64,000 nucleotides of DNA from the NCBI GenBank assembly GCA_026018925.1, contig JAKSZU010000012.1:29687814-29751813 (forward strand), written 5' to 3'. Each line of letters begins with the position of its first letter. The first letter of the stretch is position 1. A program made the translations under genes and the position numbers. Source of the DNA: Tupaia tana (lineage: Eukaryota; Chordata; Mammalia; Scandentia; Tupaiidae). Under the pieces are notes generated by a model. That model did no database searches, was not told the DNA's origin, and was given only the letters and a program-made list of their open reading frames with translations. This document shows, one piece after another, positions 35,736-47,405 of the stretch.

Positions 35736-36689
35736 CGTCATGAATCTCTCCCAGTAGCTCTTACTTGTGGAGCCTTGGAAAGAGCCTCCACACAGGTTCT
35801 AATCAGCCACCACAAATCTACTAAAGCCAGAAACAGAAAGGAAGCCTACTTGCTATTCCTTAGCCTCTCTCCAAAGTTAGTGGGGTATTATTCAAGGATT
35901 CTGGGTAAAATAAATTATAAAATTTACCCAATAGCTCAAGCAGGCTGAATGTGAAAGGGGGAACAGTAGAAAATGGGAATAAGGAGACCAGTCTGGAGAC
36001 TGCCATACCACAGAGCAAAGGCAGTGAACTAGGGCAGGAGTGAGGAAGTAGACATGGCAAGGGGAAGTTTAGTATAGCTACAGTCCTTTATACCTCCAGT
36101 AGATTAATAATCTGTGTGTCTTGGCCTGGGCCCTGAAAATTCTGGAAGTGGCACTGCTCCAAAGGCAGGGTTAAAGAAGGAAGACTTAGATGTCTCCTCC
36201 TCTTGCCCCTTGAGAGCCAAGTGTAGTGTGATAAAAAGAGAAGAACAAAGGGCTCTGGAGTGTTAGATCTGGATTCAAATTCTGGTCCAGCAAATCAAAT
36301 CTCATTTTCTTTTCCTCACCTATATAATAGAGATAACAATTTCTAATTTGCAGAATCCCAGCCCAGAGCCTGGCAAAGAGAAGTTTTTAAGTATAGGGTG
36401 GTCTCCGCCTGCCATCCATCTCACTGCCTTCATTGTGATTTTGATCGAACAGTGTTTTACTTGAGTTGGTAGTAGCAGGCTAGCCAATGTCAAGGATCTT
36501 GAGATGCAGTTACATGAGATGACAGGTATTTCAGCTAGGCAGGCTCTAGGCATTCTCTGGCTCATTTATTCAATCAACATGTACACACACCCACTCTGCA
36601 CCTGGTCCCTTGTTGACCACTGTGAAGGAGACATCGAGAGAGGTCCTTGTTTTCTAGGATCTGAGCCAGGCAAGGTTTTTGCCTCCCTC

Positions 36690-36905
36690 CCCCCCACCTT
36701 TTTTTTAAAAGAGAGATTTTTGCAATAGGGCACATGCACTCACCGAAGAAACAGAGAGAGACAGAAAGTGAGAAATCACGTTTGGGGTGGGGGGGTGGGG
36801 ATGGCCATGCCACAGTCCCGTCTCTTCCATTCTCCTCTTGGGATTTTGGGCACATATGCACATGTGCCTGGCATGACTTTCAAGCCACTGGGTTCAGGAT
36901 TCGAA
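36690..36905 (-). mobile_element. Long-form tRNA SINE, 5'-truncated
   Basis: Tail, gcaatagggcacatgcactc, expanded gggggtgggg hairpin, gggattttgggcacatatgc, and a head that stops within the B box (caggattcgaatgcc). The remaining tRNA head is missing. Confidence 0.85.
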
Positions 36906-36992
36906 TGCCAGACAAAGAGGCCAAGAAGTGGGCATAGAGTTTTTGATTTGTAGACTTTCCCCCTCTCTCTTTCTTTTACATATACATATACC

Positions 36993-37350
36993 TATGTGCG
37001 GGCTTCAAAGAGTTCAAGGAAAACATGTACGCGTGGATTTCAATTTTTAAGAAAAATTTGTCAGAGGGCAGATGTATTTATGGTGTGTGGGTGAATACAA
37101 AAGCACTCCCCATGGGATATGCTCATGCTGCAATCCCTCTTCCATCTCCCCCTCCTTTTGGGATTTTGGGCACACACATACACATGCCTGGTGTGTTTCT
37201 CCAGCTGCCTGTTCTGGGACTCAAACTGTGCTGTAGGCCATGTGGGATTCAGCCGTATTAATCATGGATTTCAATGATTTTTTTTTGCCCCAAAATAAAT
37301 TTGTACTTTAATTCCATTTTTTCACAAATTTTCTGAAGACCCTGTGCCCG
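36993..37350. mobile_element. Mariner-like element split by a SINE
   Basis: The left part gggcttcaaagagttcaagg and the right part ccaaaataaatttgtacttt ... aaattttctgaagaccctgt match inverted-repeat mariner-type nonautonomous elements of mammals. The SINE at 37057-37262 is inside it. Confidence 0.55.
37057..37262 (-). mobile_element. Diverged tRNA SINE
   Basis: Body text gggatatgctcatgctgcaatccctc, gggattttgggcacacac and head caaactgtgctgtaggcc. TSD-like flanks gtggatttcaat and catggatttcaat. Confidence 0.7.
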
Positions 37351-37599
37351 AGTGTGTGTACATGCCTATGTATACATGTACATAATTCTTGTTTACTGCT
37401 TTTTCCACAAATACTTGTGTGTTAAGATATGTTCATATTGCTAAGCATACAGTAACTCCATTGTGTTTAACTGTTGCATAATTTTCTATGATGTACATCC
37501 AACACATTTTCCCTCCACACATTTCCCTCTCCCAGGGATACATGGCCAGGTAGCCTCCATCTCCCAGCCACCAGAAACAATGCTCAAAGAACACCCTCT

Positions 37600-39800
37600 C
37601 AGGTACCTCCTTTGGATCCATGTGAGCATTTCCTTAGGGCCATAAATGTGGAGTGAAATCCCTGGGTCACATGGTAGGCACCAACTAAACATGTCAGGGT
37701 CCTCTCCTCAATACCTGCTCCACTGTCCTCCTGCCGCAGGACAAGAGTATTCCTGAGCACCCCTCTCCCTGCAACACCTGGCTGCAGCCTGCTTCCTAAT
37801 CACTACCAGTCTAAGAAGCGTCATATAATTGTTTTAATTTGCAATGATCACCAACAATTTTGAGCTGCTTGTTGTATATACAGGGATATTTGCATTTTGG
37901 GATTTTCTTTTCTGTACATTGTAAGGTTTTAAGAGAAGGAACTTCCGGGAGAGACCGTTTCTATAACTTGTAATTGTTTCAGTGAAAGCACACAGGGCAG
38001 AGTCAGGAGACCAGAGTTCTAATTCCAGCTCTACCATCTGCTATTCTAACGCCCTCAAGGAGGTATATCATCTTGCTAAGTTTCATTTTCTTCAGAGGTC
38101 ATCAGTTCTGCTAGCTTCACAGGCGTTTTAGAAGATGATACTGAAATATGAAGGAAAGCTCCCCAAATGGAGGGGCTGCTCACAGGAGGCCAACTTTGAA
38201 GTTCTTCAGTGAGATTCCGGATTCTCAGCTTCCTGATTCAGCCTTGTAGTCTCCCTGGGCTGAGGTGGAAGGGAAAAGCAAAGACCCTGCAGTCCAAAGG
38301 CTGGAGTTCAGATCCTGCTCTTGTTACTTAGCAGCTGTGAAATGGAGGTCATTAAACCCTCTGCAAGGTGGTTGTCAGGATTAGGAGAGACATATGTTAT
38401 GCTAGCGAGTATGGCCCCTGGTAATTCAGGAAAAATCAGAGCTACTTTGCCATCACTGTAACCAAACCCATTTATTAAAAACCCTCAGAGCAGGTGGGCC
38501 CCACCCTGCTTTCCCTGAGCAGAGCTGCCCAAAAAGTTAGGGGTTCACAAGCCAGGTCTCCATTTCATTTTGTTGCTTTGCAAGTGAATGCCCAGTGGGT
38601 AGTCATTTCAAAGTCCTGGGCCAGTTGGGGGTCGGCTGCCTGCTGAGAGTGGCTGAAAGGGCCTGCAAGGCCTGAGAAAGCCACCTCTGCTCTCCCCTGT
38701 GATTTTCACCAACAGACAAAATGCGGCAAGTGAATTAATCTCTTTTAAAAAGAGCAATGCTTGTGACAGAGCATGGTGTCTCTGAAAAGGTTAGGATTCC
38801 ATCATCCCTGAGATGATGAGTAGAATGCTTAATGCAGGCTGCCACTCAGCTTGAGCAACCAGCATCCAGGGCTAGGAGCTGGGGTGGGCGTGCAGGCCTT
38901 TCTGCGCTCACACCAGACTTGGCAAAGGTGCTCCCCTAATGAGCTAGGTATCCTGCTTGGTAGGGGAGCTGTGGGTGATACCCTCTGGGGAAGGCCCAAA
39001 GCAGCAAAGAGGAGACCACACTAGATCCTGGAGTTAAAGGCCAGCTTTCGTACAACTCTCAGGCAGTAACATGAAGCAGGAAAACCACCAGGAAAGAGCT
39101 CGGTACAAACCCAGGCTCTGCCACTCACCAGGCAGGGTAGTGGATTACTAAACGACTTAGCCTCTGAACCTCTCCCGGTTCCCTCATTTACCTGATAGCT
39201 TCTGCGCTCTGGGCCTGCTTCCTCATCTGATCTGTGAAAAGATGGAGAAGATCCCACCAGCCCCACTACATGTCACGCAGAAGTGCCACAAAGAGACAGC
39301 GAAACACAACATGTAAAAGTACTTGGCTCGCAATAAAGCACTGTGTAAACAGAAGAGCCTCTGCTACTATTATCATCATTTTCCAATTAGTGTTTGACTC
39401 ATTTTAAAGAAGTGACAAAGTAAACTAGGATGATATATGGAAGGTGTACACAGAACTTGGAGCACAGTAAGTGCTGGAACTTATCTGCAGAAAGATGAAT
39501 GAACTGTCCAAAAGCCCCAGGACAGGGTAGTGAAGAACAAGGAAGAGCTCCCTAGCCCAAGAGCTACAGACTGCCATTAAGAGAGGACCACTCAGGGGAA
39601 AAAATGAAGCCTGCTCCCATCCATCAGGGATTGAGGAGAGACCAGCAGGCTAGAAACTGAACAAGTAACAGGGACTCTCTCTGATTGGGGATGGAGAGAT
39701 GAGGCAGTCAGACTTTCACTTTCTGTGACTGCTTCTATATTGTATGTCATTTTGTTATTATTTTTACAACAATGCTCATATTATCACTCTTTTTAAAAAT
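37600..39800. other. Intronic stretch with MIR remnants and unique sequence
   Basis: MIR-like text at 37980-38100 (cagagttctaattccagctct) and 38270-38400 (ctggagttcagatcctgctc). 38600-38960 is single copy with moderate GC. No exon or recognised element otherwise. Confidence 0.5.
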
Positions 39801-39811
39801 TAATCATTATT

Positions 39812-39983
39812 GGGGGACCAGCAGGTAGTGTGGTGGTTAAGGTTCTGGACACTCCCACATGGTCAACCATGGTTCGAGTCCTGGACCTGCTGGCTTGCTT
39901 TCTCTCTCTCTCTCTCTGGTCAAATTAAAAAAAAAAAAAGGAATGAATAAATAAAATGAAATAAAATACTTCTTTAAAAAAAT
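39812..39983 (+). mobile_element. Short-form tRNA SINE
   Basis: gggggaccagcaggtagtgt, B box ggttcgagtcc, tail to 39983. Its target aatcattatt (39802-39811) is repeated after the adjoining SINE. Confidence 0.92.
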
Positions 39984-39990
39984 GAATCAT

Positions 39991-40268
39991 GGGAACCAGC
40001 AGTTAGCGTAATAGCTATGTCGCTGGACTCCCATGTAGTCGACTGCGGTTCACGTCCCGGATCCGGTGGCTTAAAACTCACGCTGGGCGCGTGTGTGTGC
40101 GTGCCCAAGATCCCAGAGGAGAATGGAGGAGAAGGGATGGCGGTGTGACCATCCCCCCGGGGGGTGATTTCTCGCTTTCTGTCTCTCTGTCTCTCTCTGT
40201 CTGTCTGGAGAGCGCATGCACACGCCCTATAGCGAAAACCTCTCCAAAAAAAAAAAAAAAAAAAAAAA
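39991..40268 (+). mobile_element. Long-form tRNA SINE, young
   Basis: gggaaccagcagttagcgta start, full body with hairpin ccatccccccggggggtga, 3' end cgccctatagcgaaaacctctcc and about 23 A. Flanks gaatcat (39984-39990) and gaatcat (40270-40276). Confidence 0.94.
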
Positions 40269-40299
40269 GGAATCATTATTATGTGATTGTGTGGTATTA

Positions 40300-40495
40300 T
40301 TTTTAGACAGGGCCTTGTTAAGTTAGGACCCTCCTGCCCTAGCCTCCTGAGTGGCTGGGACCACAGGTGTGCGCCACTACGTCCAGGCTTTTTTAGAGTG
40401 GGCCAGGAATCAAATCCATGCTCTCATGTGGCCTCAGCCTGCCAAGCAGCAGCATCTAGTACAAGCTAGACAGTTAAACCGTGGCTGAGCCGCTC
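40300..40495 (-). mobile_element. Composite SINE: tRNA-like head + 7SL (Alu-like) unit
   Basis: In antisense, 40388 down to about 40305 reads gcctggacgtagtggcgcac, acctgtggtcccagccac, tcaggaggctagggcaggag, then after an internal deletion aacaaggccctgtct. This is plainly 7SL/Alu-monomer sequence. It is preceded (40495-40395) by a tRNA-like unit with B-box-like ggatttgattcct and a short A-rich linker. 7SL SINEs are restricted to Euarchontoglires. The tRNA call for the head is less certain than the 7SL call. Confidence 0.7.
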
Positions 40496-41126
40496 TTCTT
40501 TTCCTAATAAAATTTTCTTAGAAAATAAAAGAGAACCTACACTTTCTTCCTCTAGAGGTCTTCCCAAAGAGGGCCTTGATGCTGCCTTGTCCCCTGTGGA
40601 TTGATTCTAACTTGTATCAATAGTTATCATACTATTCCATTTCAAACTTCTCCAGAGTCAGCGCGTCCCTCTAGAACCAAACTTGTCTTCATCTCCCTGC
40701 TCCCAGACCTGCCAGTAGGGGCTGGCGTAGCAGTGGGCTGAGAGTCTGAATGATTACTACTATCTGTAGCACTTACCTACATCAATCTCTCATCAATATA
40801 TCTGTCTTGTGTTGAAAGTTATCTTTCATAATTGCATGCCTGTCTTTTTCAGAGAACTTAGACTCCTTTGTACACGTGGGTACAGATTCTCAGTATCTGG
40901 TCTGAGGACATTTGTGAACACAGGCCTGAGGGCTGCAGGTCATGGACTACTGTCATGGCTCTATCAGAAATTAGTTGTGTGGTGCAGGATAAATCTGTCT
41001 CTGTGGTCCTTATTTTTCTCTGCAGTAAAACAAGGAAATTAAATGAAATGATTCCTGAAGTCTCTACCAGTTCTAAAATCTTACGATTCTAAACATATAT
41101 AGCATCAAAACAAAAACTGAGAAGTG

Positions 41127-41336
41127 TGGAACTGGACAGTGGTGCAGTAAAATGTGACACGCTGTAAGACTGACCTGCATAGGAAGATTCCCAGTTCAAG
41201 ACCGGAGACCTCCCTGAGTATACCAGACACACGCTTGCCCTTGATTTGGAAGTGACTGAAGGTTGGGGGTGGACCCTGTTGGGGTTGCTGACTCTGTCTG
41301 TCTCATGCAAGAAATAAGCATTAAAAAGAAAGAAGG
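41127..41336 (+). mobile_element. Second tRNA-SINE family (type B)
   Basis: actggacagtggtgcagtaa ... gattcccagttcaagaccgg ... ctgtctcatgcaagaaataagc then an A-rich tail. It shares layout with 58436-58645 and 59885-60060 but not with the main family. Confidence 0.65.
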
Positions 41337-41339
41337 GGG

Positions 41340-41592
41340 GGAGGCAGCAAGTGGCACGGAGATTAAGGTCGCCGGATCTCACATGGCCAACCACATGGCT
41401 CGAGTCCTACACCCTGTGGCTTAAAAAACACACGAGGCACCTGCACATGAATGTCCAAAATCCCCAGAGGAAAATGGAACATAAGGGATTGTAGCATGGC
41501 TACTCCCCCTGGGGGAGTATTTTCTTACTCCCCCCCACTTTGTTTCTTTGGCCAGTGCGCACACTCTGTAACTAGAAAACAAAAAAGAAAAT
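41340..41592 (+). mobile_element. Long-form tRNA SINE, diverged
   Basis: gaggcagcaagtggcacgga, catggctcgagtcctacac, ccaaaatccccagaggaaaa, hairpin ctccccctgggggagt, and ctgtaactagaaaacaaaaaa end. Confidence 0.85.
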
Positions 41593-41599
41593 TGAGCAG

Positions 41600-42816
41600 A
41601 CATGGCACTGAGCAAGACTTCCAAAGAAAAGACAACTTAGTCGCACAGTCTGTATAAGAAAGGGAGAGTCCAGACAGGGACATAGGGATACTTTTGGGCT
41701 ATTCTAACTATTAATAGCTCTTACACTCCACTTCAGGGAGGGAAGTATCACTTGATTTTTCTTCCTCTTTCTTTATGGTCAATCAATACGAAGCGCCACT
41801 GAACTTCAATCATGCATTGTTCCTACTGATTTCCGGCTCCTCCACATGAAACAGCCCTCAGCTGCAGCTGGGGAGGGGCTGGAGGGTGAGGAGCCCTGTC
41901 CCACCTGCATCAGAGGCCTGGAAGCACTGAGCCATGCAGACCCCATCATGATCACTATCTGAGCAACAGGGCCCTGGATGGAGCCTCGCAGAAGGCCCTG
42001 TTTACAGTAATAACAGCACCAGGCCGGCTGTCAGAGTGAAGGCAAGGTGCCTGGGGCTAGAATCCCCAGGCAGCCTCCATCTGTGCCTTATCTACCCAGC
42101 CAGCCAGGATGGGAGGGGTGAGAAGAGGCAGCAAAGGCTGCTTTTAGACCCTCAGCCTGGACCACTCAACTTTAGGCAGATCCTGACACTCTTAACTCCT
42201 CAGACACAAGGCTTCTCTGGCATCTTTTACATGGTTACTTGAACTCGGGACCCTCCTCTAAGGCCCAGTGTGGGAATCCTCCTTCTGGGAAGGTCTTCTA
42301 GATGCTCTCTCAATACTCTGTCATAGCTAAGCCACTCCAAAGGGAAGTGAGTGGGCGGGGAGGGAGGAAAGGAACTGGCACTGCGTAACATGTCTGCGCG
42401 CTTCCTAACTGCTTATTTCCTAGTACAGAAAGATTTAATATTTAAAATTCTGGACTTCAAGAATTTCTAAAATACTGTACTTCAAGAATTTCTAGATTTA
42501 AAGAGATCCATCAGTCCAATTCTTCCTTTCTTACACATAGATAAGAAATTTCAGAAAGCATCCTGCTCAAAAAGACTGACCAGGTTACACGCCTGCTTCT
42601 GTCTCTATGGTGAGCAGGTCACCATAACTCTGAAACTCAATCATCCCACCTTCTGAGCCTAACAGACTTATGTAGCAGTGGTGCCAAGATGATCCAAGGA
42701 AAAGTATGAGAAAGCACTTATATTCCCCAAATGTTAGTTGCTAATGGTTCTGTTTGTCCAAAGGCACACAGTAGGGGAGCTGAATCACCTCAATGCTGGA
42801 TTAACTAGGAAAGTCC
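41600..42816. other. Single-copy intronic sequence
   Basis: Nothing I can assign. 41790-41900 is GC-moderate with CpGs (gaagcgccactg, atttccggctcc). Short open frames resemble no known protein. Confidence 0.5.
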
Positions 42817-43010
42817 TGGGACCAACAGGTGGCGTGGTGGTTAAGGCGCTAGACATTACCACATGACCGACCACAGTTCAAGTCCTAGACCTGGTGGCTT
42901 GCTTTCTCAATTTCCATATCTCTCTCTCTTGTCTCTCTATGGTCAAATTAAAAAATAAATGACCGAATAAATAAAATTAAATAAATAATTCTTAAAAAAA
43001 AATAAAAAAA
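42817..43010 (+). mobile_element. Short-form tRNA SINE
   Basis: gggaccaacaggtggcgtgg, B box agttcaagtcc, AT-rich tail. The TSD is aggaaagtcc (42807-42816) and agaaaagtcc (43011-43020). Confidence 0.92.
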
Positions 43011-43385
43011 AGAAAAGTCCAACACTGGGTGACCATTCTTTGTTCCAACTCCCTAAGACAAACATGGGCTGCTTTAAGTGCATAGATTATGCAGAGATTA
43101 GTGTTTTTAACTTTTTACTTTGAAATAATTTTGTTTGAATTTACAGAACAGTTACAAATATAGCCCCAAAACTCTTTATATATCCTTCACTCATATCCTT
43201 TTTTACATTTTGTCTCATTTGCTTTCCCACTCCTTTTCTATTTTATCCCTAAGCCATGTGAGAATGTTAGACATTACACCCCAAGTACTTCAGCATGTAT
43301 CTCCTACTACAAGGACAGTCTCTTACAGAACTCCTGACCAATGATGATCAAATTCACAACATTTAACATGGACATACTCTATTTT

Positions 43386-43647
43386 TTTTTTTTTTGGACA
43401 GATTTTCGCTATAGGGCGCGTGCGCTCGCCAGACAGACAGAGAGAGACATAGAGACAGAAAGTGAGAAATCACCCCCCAGGGGGATGGTCATGCCGCAAT
43501 CCCTTCTCCTCCATTCTCCTCTCGGGATCTTGGGCATGCACGCACACACGCCCGGCGTGAGTTTTAAGCCACCGGCTCTGGGACGCGAACCGCGGTCGAC
43601 TACGTGGGAGTCCAGCGACATAGCCATTACGCTAACTGCTGGTTCCT
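43386..43647 (-). mobile_element. Long-form tRNA SINE, young
   Basis: CpG-rich. The TSD gacatactctatttt is exact over 15 bp at 43371-43385 and 43648-43662. Head, body and hairpin (caccccccagggggatgg) are intact. Confidence 0.96.
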
Positions 43648-43679
43648 GACATACTCTATTTTCTAAGACACAGCCTATA

Positions 43680-46048
43680 TTCAAAATTCTTTAATTATCT
43701 CAATATACTTTATAGCAATTTTTCTCTGGGATGCAGAGGCAAGCTAGGATCAATCTCAGTATCAACACTGTATGTCTTGAGTTCCATCTAGCATGTTCCT
43801 TGGCCTTTGATTTTCATAATACTAACTTCTTTTTTTTTCCCCCAGAGTAGGGCTGTTTGTAGAACACCCTTCTGTTTAGATAACAATTTGAGGTACCACT
43901 TCCTGTAATTTATAGTTATTCCTTACTATTCCTTAAACTCTTCCTGAGGACTGGTTATTAGAAAACTCTAAGTAGGTTGCTGAGGGTAGTTTGACACATT
44001 GCACAGTATCCTTGCCTTTGAAGTATCCACTGGACAGCTACGAACTGGCAAAGAGCCAAAGTACAAGCAAGGACGTTGGCAGAAGGTGCCACATGACTAT
44101 AGGTCAAAGTGACAGAGCCACAGAAATGACTTCTTGGAGGCAGAGCTGTGCCAGAAAGGATGGGCAGAAGCACAAATTCTCCAAATGATTTCCTGGGGTA
44201 CTCTACGGCAAACACTGGCCATAGAGAGGAAAAGGGTGCCCAGGGCTCCATCATCTGGATATCTCTGCCCAGAGCTTTATGCATGGCCCAAGAGAGTCAG
44301 CTGCTGCCTTGATGACATGATGAATGGAAGGAAAGGTCTGTCCAGGCAGCAGAGGTGAGGGAAAGGGCCATGGGCGCCACCTACCGGCCCCACAGCAGGA
44401 CTCTAGGCTGTTGCAGAGGGCAGCTGGGCAGCTGGCTGGTGGCCAAGGAAGCTTGTCAACTATAGCAGACACACAGAAGTGGCTCAAACTTCTCAAACAG
44501 GGTTGGCAATTAAGCCAGTACTGCCACACTCAGAACCCCAGGAGATTTTCAGTAAGGAACAGACTGTGTAAAGCCAACTATAAATGATATGGCCCCCATA
44601 GGGGCTTAGCCTTCACTCATTCAACAGAACTAAAGAAACATCTCCAAGCCAGTCTCCGTGCTGGGCACCGAGGTGAATTAGACATAGACCTTGCCCATAA
44701 CCTCAGTCTGAGCTGGGAAGGGGAAGCAGAAAAAATACACAGTAAGTGCTCTAAGAATCAAGAGAGATCTGAGAGATGTTTGTACAGGACCAGTGGAAAC
44801 AACAGCGAGCCTGGTTCTTCATGTCTTGCAAAGCTCTTTACTGATGCAATTCAGAAAAGCCCGCATTTCTTTACCTGCCTACCAAGCATTGGGCACCTGC
44901 CATATGATCCCATTTGAATCTGAACTAGAGAAGAAGCCCAAATATTACAGATAAGTGACCTGGCTTGAGATCACCTGGCCAGTAAGTGGCAGCTTGGGAC
45001 TGAAGCCCATACCCTCTGTATGGACCACATGGCTCTCCAGGCACACATCCCATCTTCCCTCTCTCCCACATTTAACATGGCTCAGTACATAGTTATCTGA
45101 TGGGTCTAACCAGTTCACAGAAAATGATAAAGAGGGAAAAAGCCTTTAAGTGGAAAGGACAGAGATACTTTCTGATTAGTTCTATCTCCTCAAACCTCTC
45201 TTGGAAGATTCTTCCAGTTTTTCAGGATGAGAAAAAAACCCCACCCATCTTCCTCTGAGTAGTCTCCAGACTACCACCACCACTTTCATATTCACGTGGC
45301 AACACCATGCCTTTACATGATCTTGCCATTATTTAAAAACAAGCTTGGCCAACGCATCCAATTAAGATGTTACAGATTACAGAAAGCCCTGGCTCTCAGA
45401 AGGCCAGACTGACTGCAGGTTTAACAGAATCTAGGAGTGGAATGCAGTTGCTGAGGAAGCTACCACATGCTTAGGTCATATTAACAGAGGCATACAATCT
45501 CTGAAAAAGGGATGACTGCCTTCCTCCTTACAGTAAGGCCAAATTGGAATTCAGAAGAGCACAACTCTGTGGCTATTTCATTAGGAAATGATTAGGATAA
45601 GGAAGGGGCTAGAAGGCTGTAACCATGGTTTATTGAACGAAGGATATATAGCCTAGAGCTCTGTCTCCTAATAGTAAAGGTCCAGAATAGGAAAAGGGTG
45701 CCATGCAGTCCTAGAAAACAGAACTGAGACCGAATGGGGAGACGTACAGTGGGAGCCAACATGTAAGGACAGCTCACCGCGTACCAGGCTTTGCTAGGTG
45801 CTTCCACATACAGTACTTCAGAATCCTTCACAAGATAAAAGAGTTTTCTGAAAAAGAATGTACTTTAACAGAGATAAGGAGGCTTAATATACATCACGAA
45901 GATACTATGCTACAGACAGGAAGTTGCTATCAATGGGCCAAAATGGTTTGTTAATGATTGTGGCTCTGACTCTCTCTAGACCCTCTGCAAAGTGGAAATA
46001 GGAAAAAGCAGTCAGACTTTTGTCCTCAAGGATAAGAAGAAAATCAGG
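43680..46048. other. Intronic stretch with one MIR, otherwise unassigned
   Basis: 44860-45020 is MIR-like (gcccgcatttctttacctg, ttacagataagtgacctggcttgagatcac). The rest is single-copy sequence without recognisable coding or RNA features. Confidence 0.5.
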
Positions 46049-46250
46049 GGCTGGCAGGCCTGTGGCATGGTGGCTAAAGGCAATGAACTCCCACAGGGCC
46101 AACTATGGTTGAGTCCTGGACCTGATGGCTTGCTTTCTCACTTTCTCTGTTTCTCTTTCTCATGCTTGCTCTCACTCTGTCCCTCTCTGGCCAAATTAAA
46201 ATAAATAATAAATAAAGTTAAATAAAACAATTCTTAGAAAAAAAAAAAAA
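46049..46250 (+). mobile_element. Short-form tRNA SINE
   Basis: ggggctggcaggcctgtggc, ctatggttgagtcctgg, ggccaaattaaaataaataa tail. Flanks aagaagaaaatcag and aaagaagaaatac. Confidence 0.88.
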
Positions 46251-46299
46251 GAAGAAATACAAACAATAAAAAGTATAGATGAAGATGTGGAGAAATCAG

Positions 46300-46550
46300 G
46301 GGACCAGCAGTTAGCGTAATGGCTATGTCGCTGGACTCCCACGTAGTCGACCGCGGTTCGAGTCCCGGACCCGGCGGCTTAAACTCACGCCGGGCGCGTG
46401 TGCGTGCGTGCCCAAGATCCCGAGAGGAGAATGGAGGAGAAGGGATTGCGGCGTGGCCATCCCCCCTGGGGGGTGATTTCCTGCTTTCTATCTCTCTGTC
46501 TCTCTCTGTCTGTCTGGCGAGCGCACGCGCCCTATAGCAAAAACCTCTCC

Positions 46551-46578
<28 letters not shown>
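46300..46578 (+). mobile_element. Long-form tRNA SINE, youngest-looking copy
   Basis: ggaccagcagttagcgtaat, exact B box ggttcgagtcc, hairpin ccatcccccctggggggtga, 3' end cgccctatagcaaaaacctctcc and about 29 A. The TSD agatgtggagaaatcag is exact over 17 bp (46283-46299 and 46579-46595). Confidence 0.97.
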
Positions 46579-46581
<3 letters not shown>

Positions 46582-47147
46582 TGTGGAGAAATCAGAACCC
46601 TCATACACTGCTCTTTAGAATGTAAAATGATGTCGCCACTTTAGGGAACAGTTTGGCAATTCCTCTGAATGTTAATCATAGGGTTACTATATGACCCAGC
46701 AATTCTACTGCCAAGCATATTCCCATGAAACATAAAACAGACATTCACACAAAAATTGGTACACAAATGTTCATAGCAGTATTCATAACAGCTAAAAAGT
46801 AAAACACAAATGTGCACCAACTGACAAATGGATAAATAAAATGTGGTGAATCTATAAATGGAATTTATTCAACCATAAAAGGAATGAAGTACTGATAACA
46901 TGCTATGACATGGATGAATCTTGAAAACTTCATACTAAGTGAAAGAAGCCAGACACAAAAGAACAAATATTGAATGATTCCATTCTTATGAAATGTTCAG
47001 AAGAGGAAAATCCATTGAGACAGTAAGATTAGTGGTTGCCAGAGCCTGAAGGAAGGGGTAATGGGGAGTAATTCCTAATGGGACCAGGTTTTTTATGGGG
47101 TTAAGGAAAGATCTGGAATTAGAGAGTGGTGCCAGTTGGCTGGACGG

Positions 47148-47405
47148 TCTTCTTTTTTTTTTTTTTTAAACTTGCCAAAGGGCACGTGCGCTCACAGGAG
47201 ATGAGGGGGCGGGGTAAGAAATGATCCCTCATGGGGAATAACCATGCCATAATCCTCTCTCCTCCATTTCTTCCTCCTTTTAGGGATCTTGGGCACATAT
47301 ATACACACACCTGGCACGCTTTTCAAGCCACTGGATCCAGGCTTCAAACCATGTACTTGGTCATGCAAGATCCAGCCACTTAACTACTATGCCACCTGCC
47401 CCAAC
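47148..47405 (-). mobile_element. Long-form tRNA SINE, diverged
   Basis: tttgccaaagggcacgtgcgctc, hairpin remnant (ccctcatgggg), gggatcttgggcacatat, head gatccagccacttaactac ... cacctgcccc. Confidence 0.85.

Noticed and set aside
46300-46375. Possible functional tRNA gene
   Set aside because: A and B boxes are present, but the sequence does not fold as a full cloverleaf and continues into the SINE body with an A tail and TSDs.
46319-46625. Recurrent 60-100-codon frames that look like one another at many places
   Set aside because: They are chance open frames through the long-form SINE body; similarity reflects the repeat, not a protein family.
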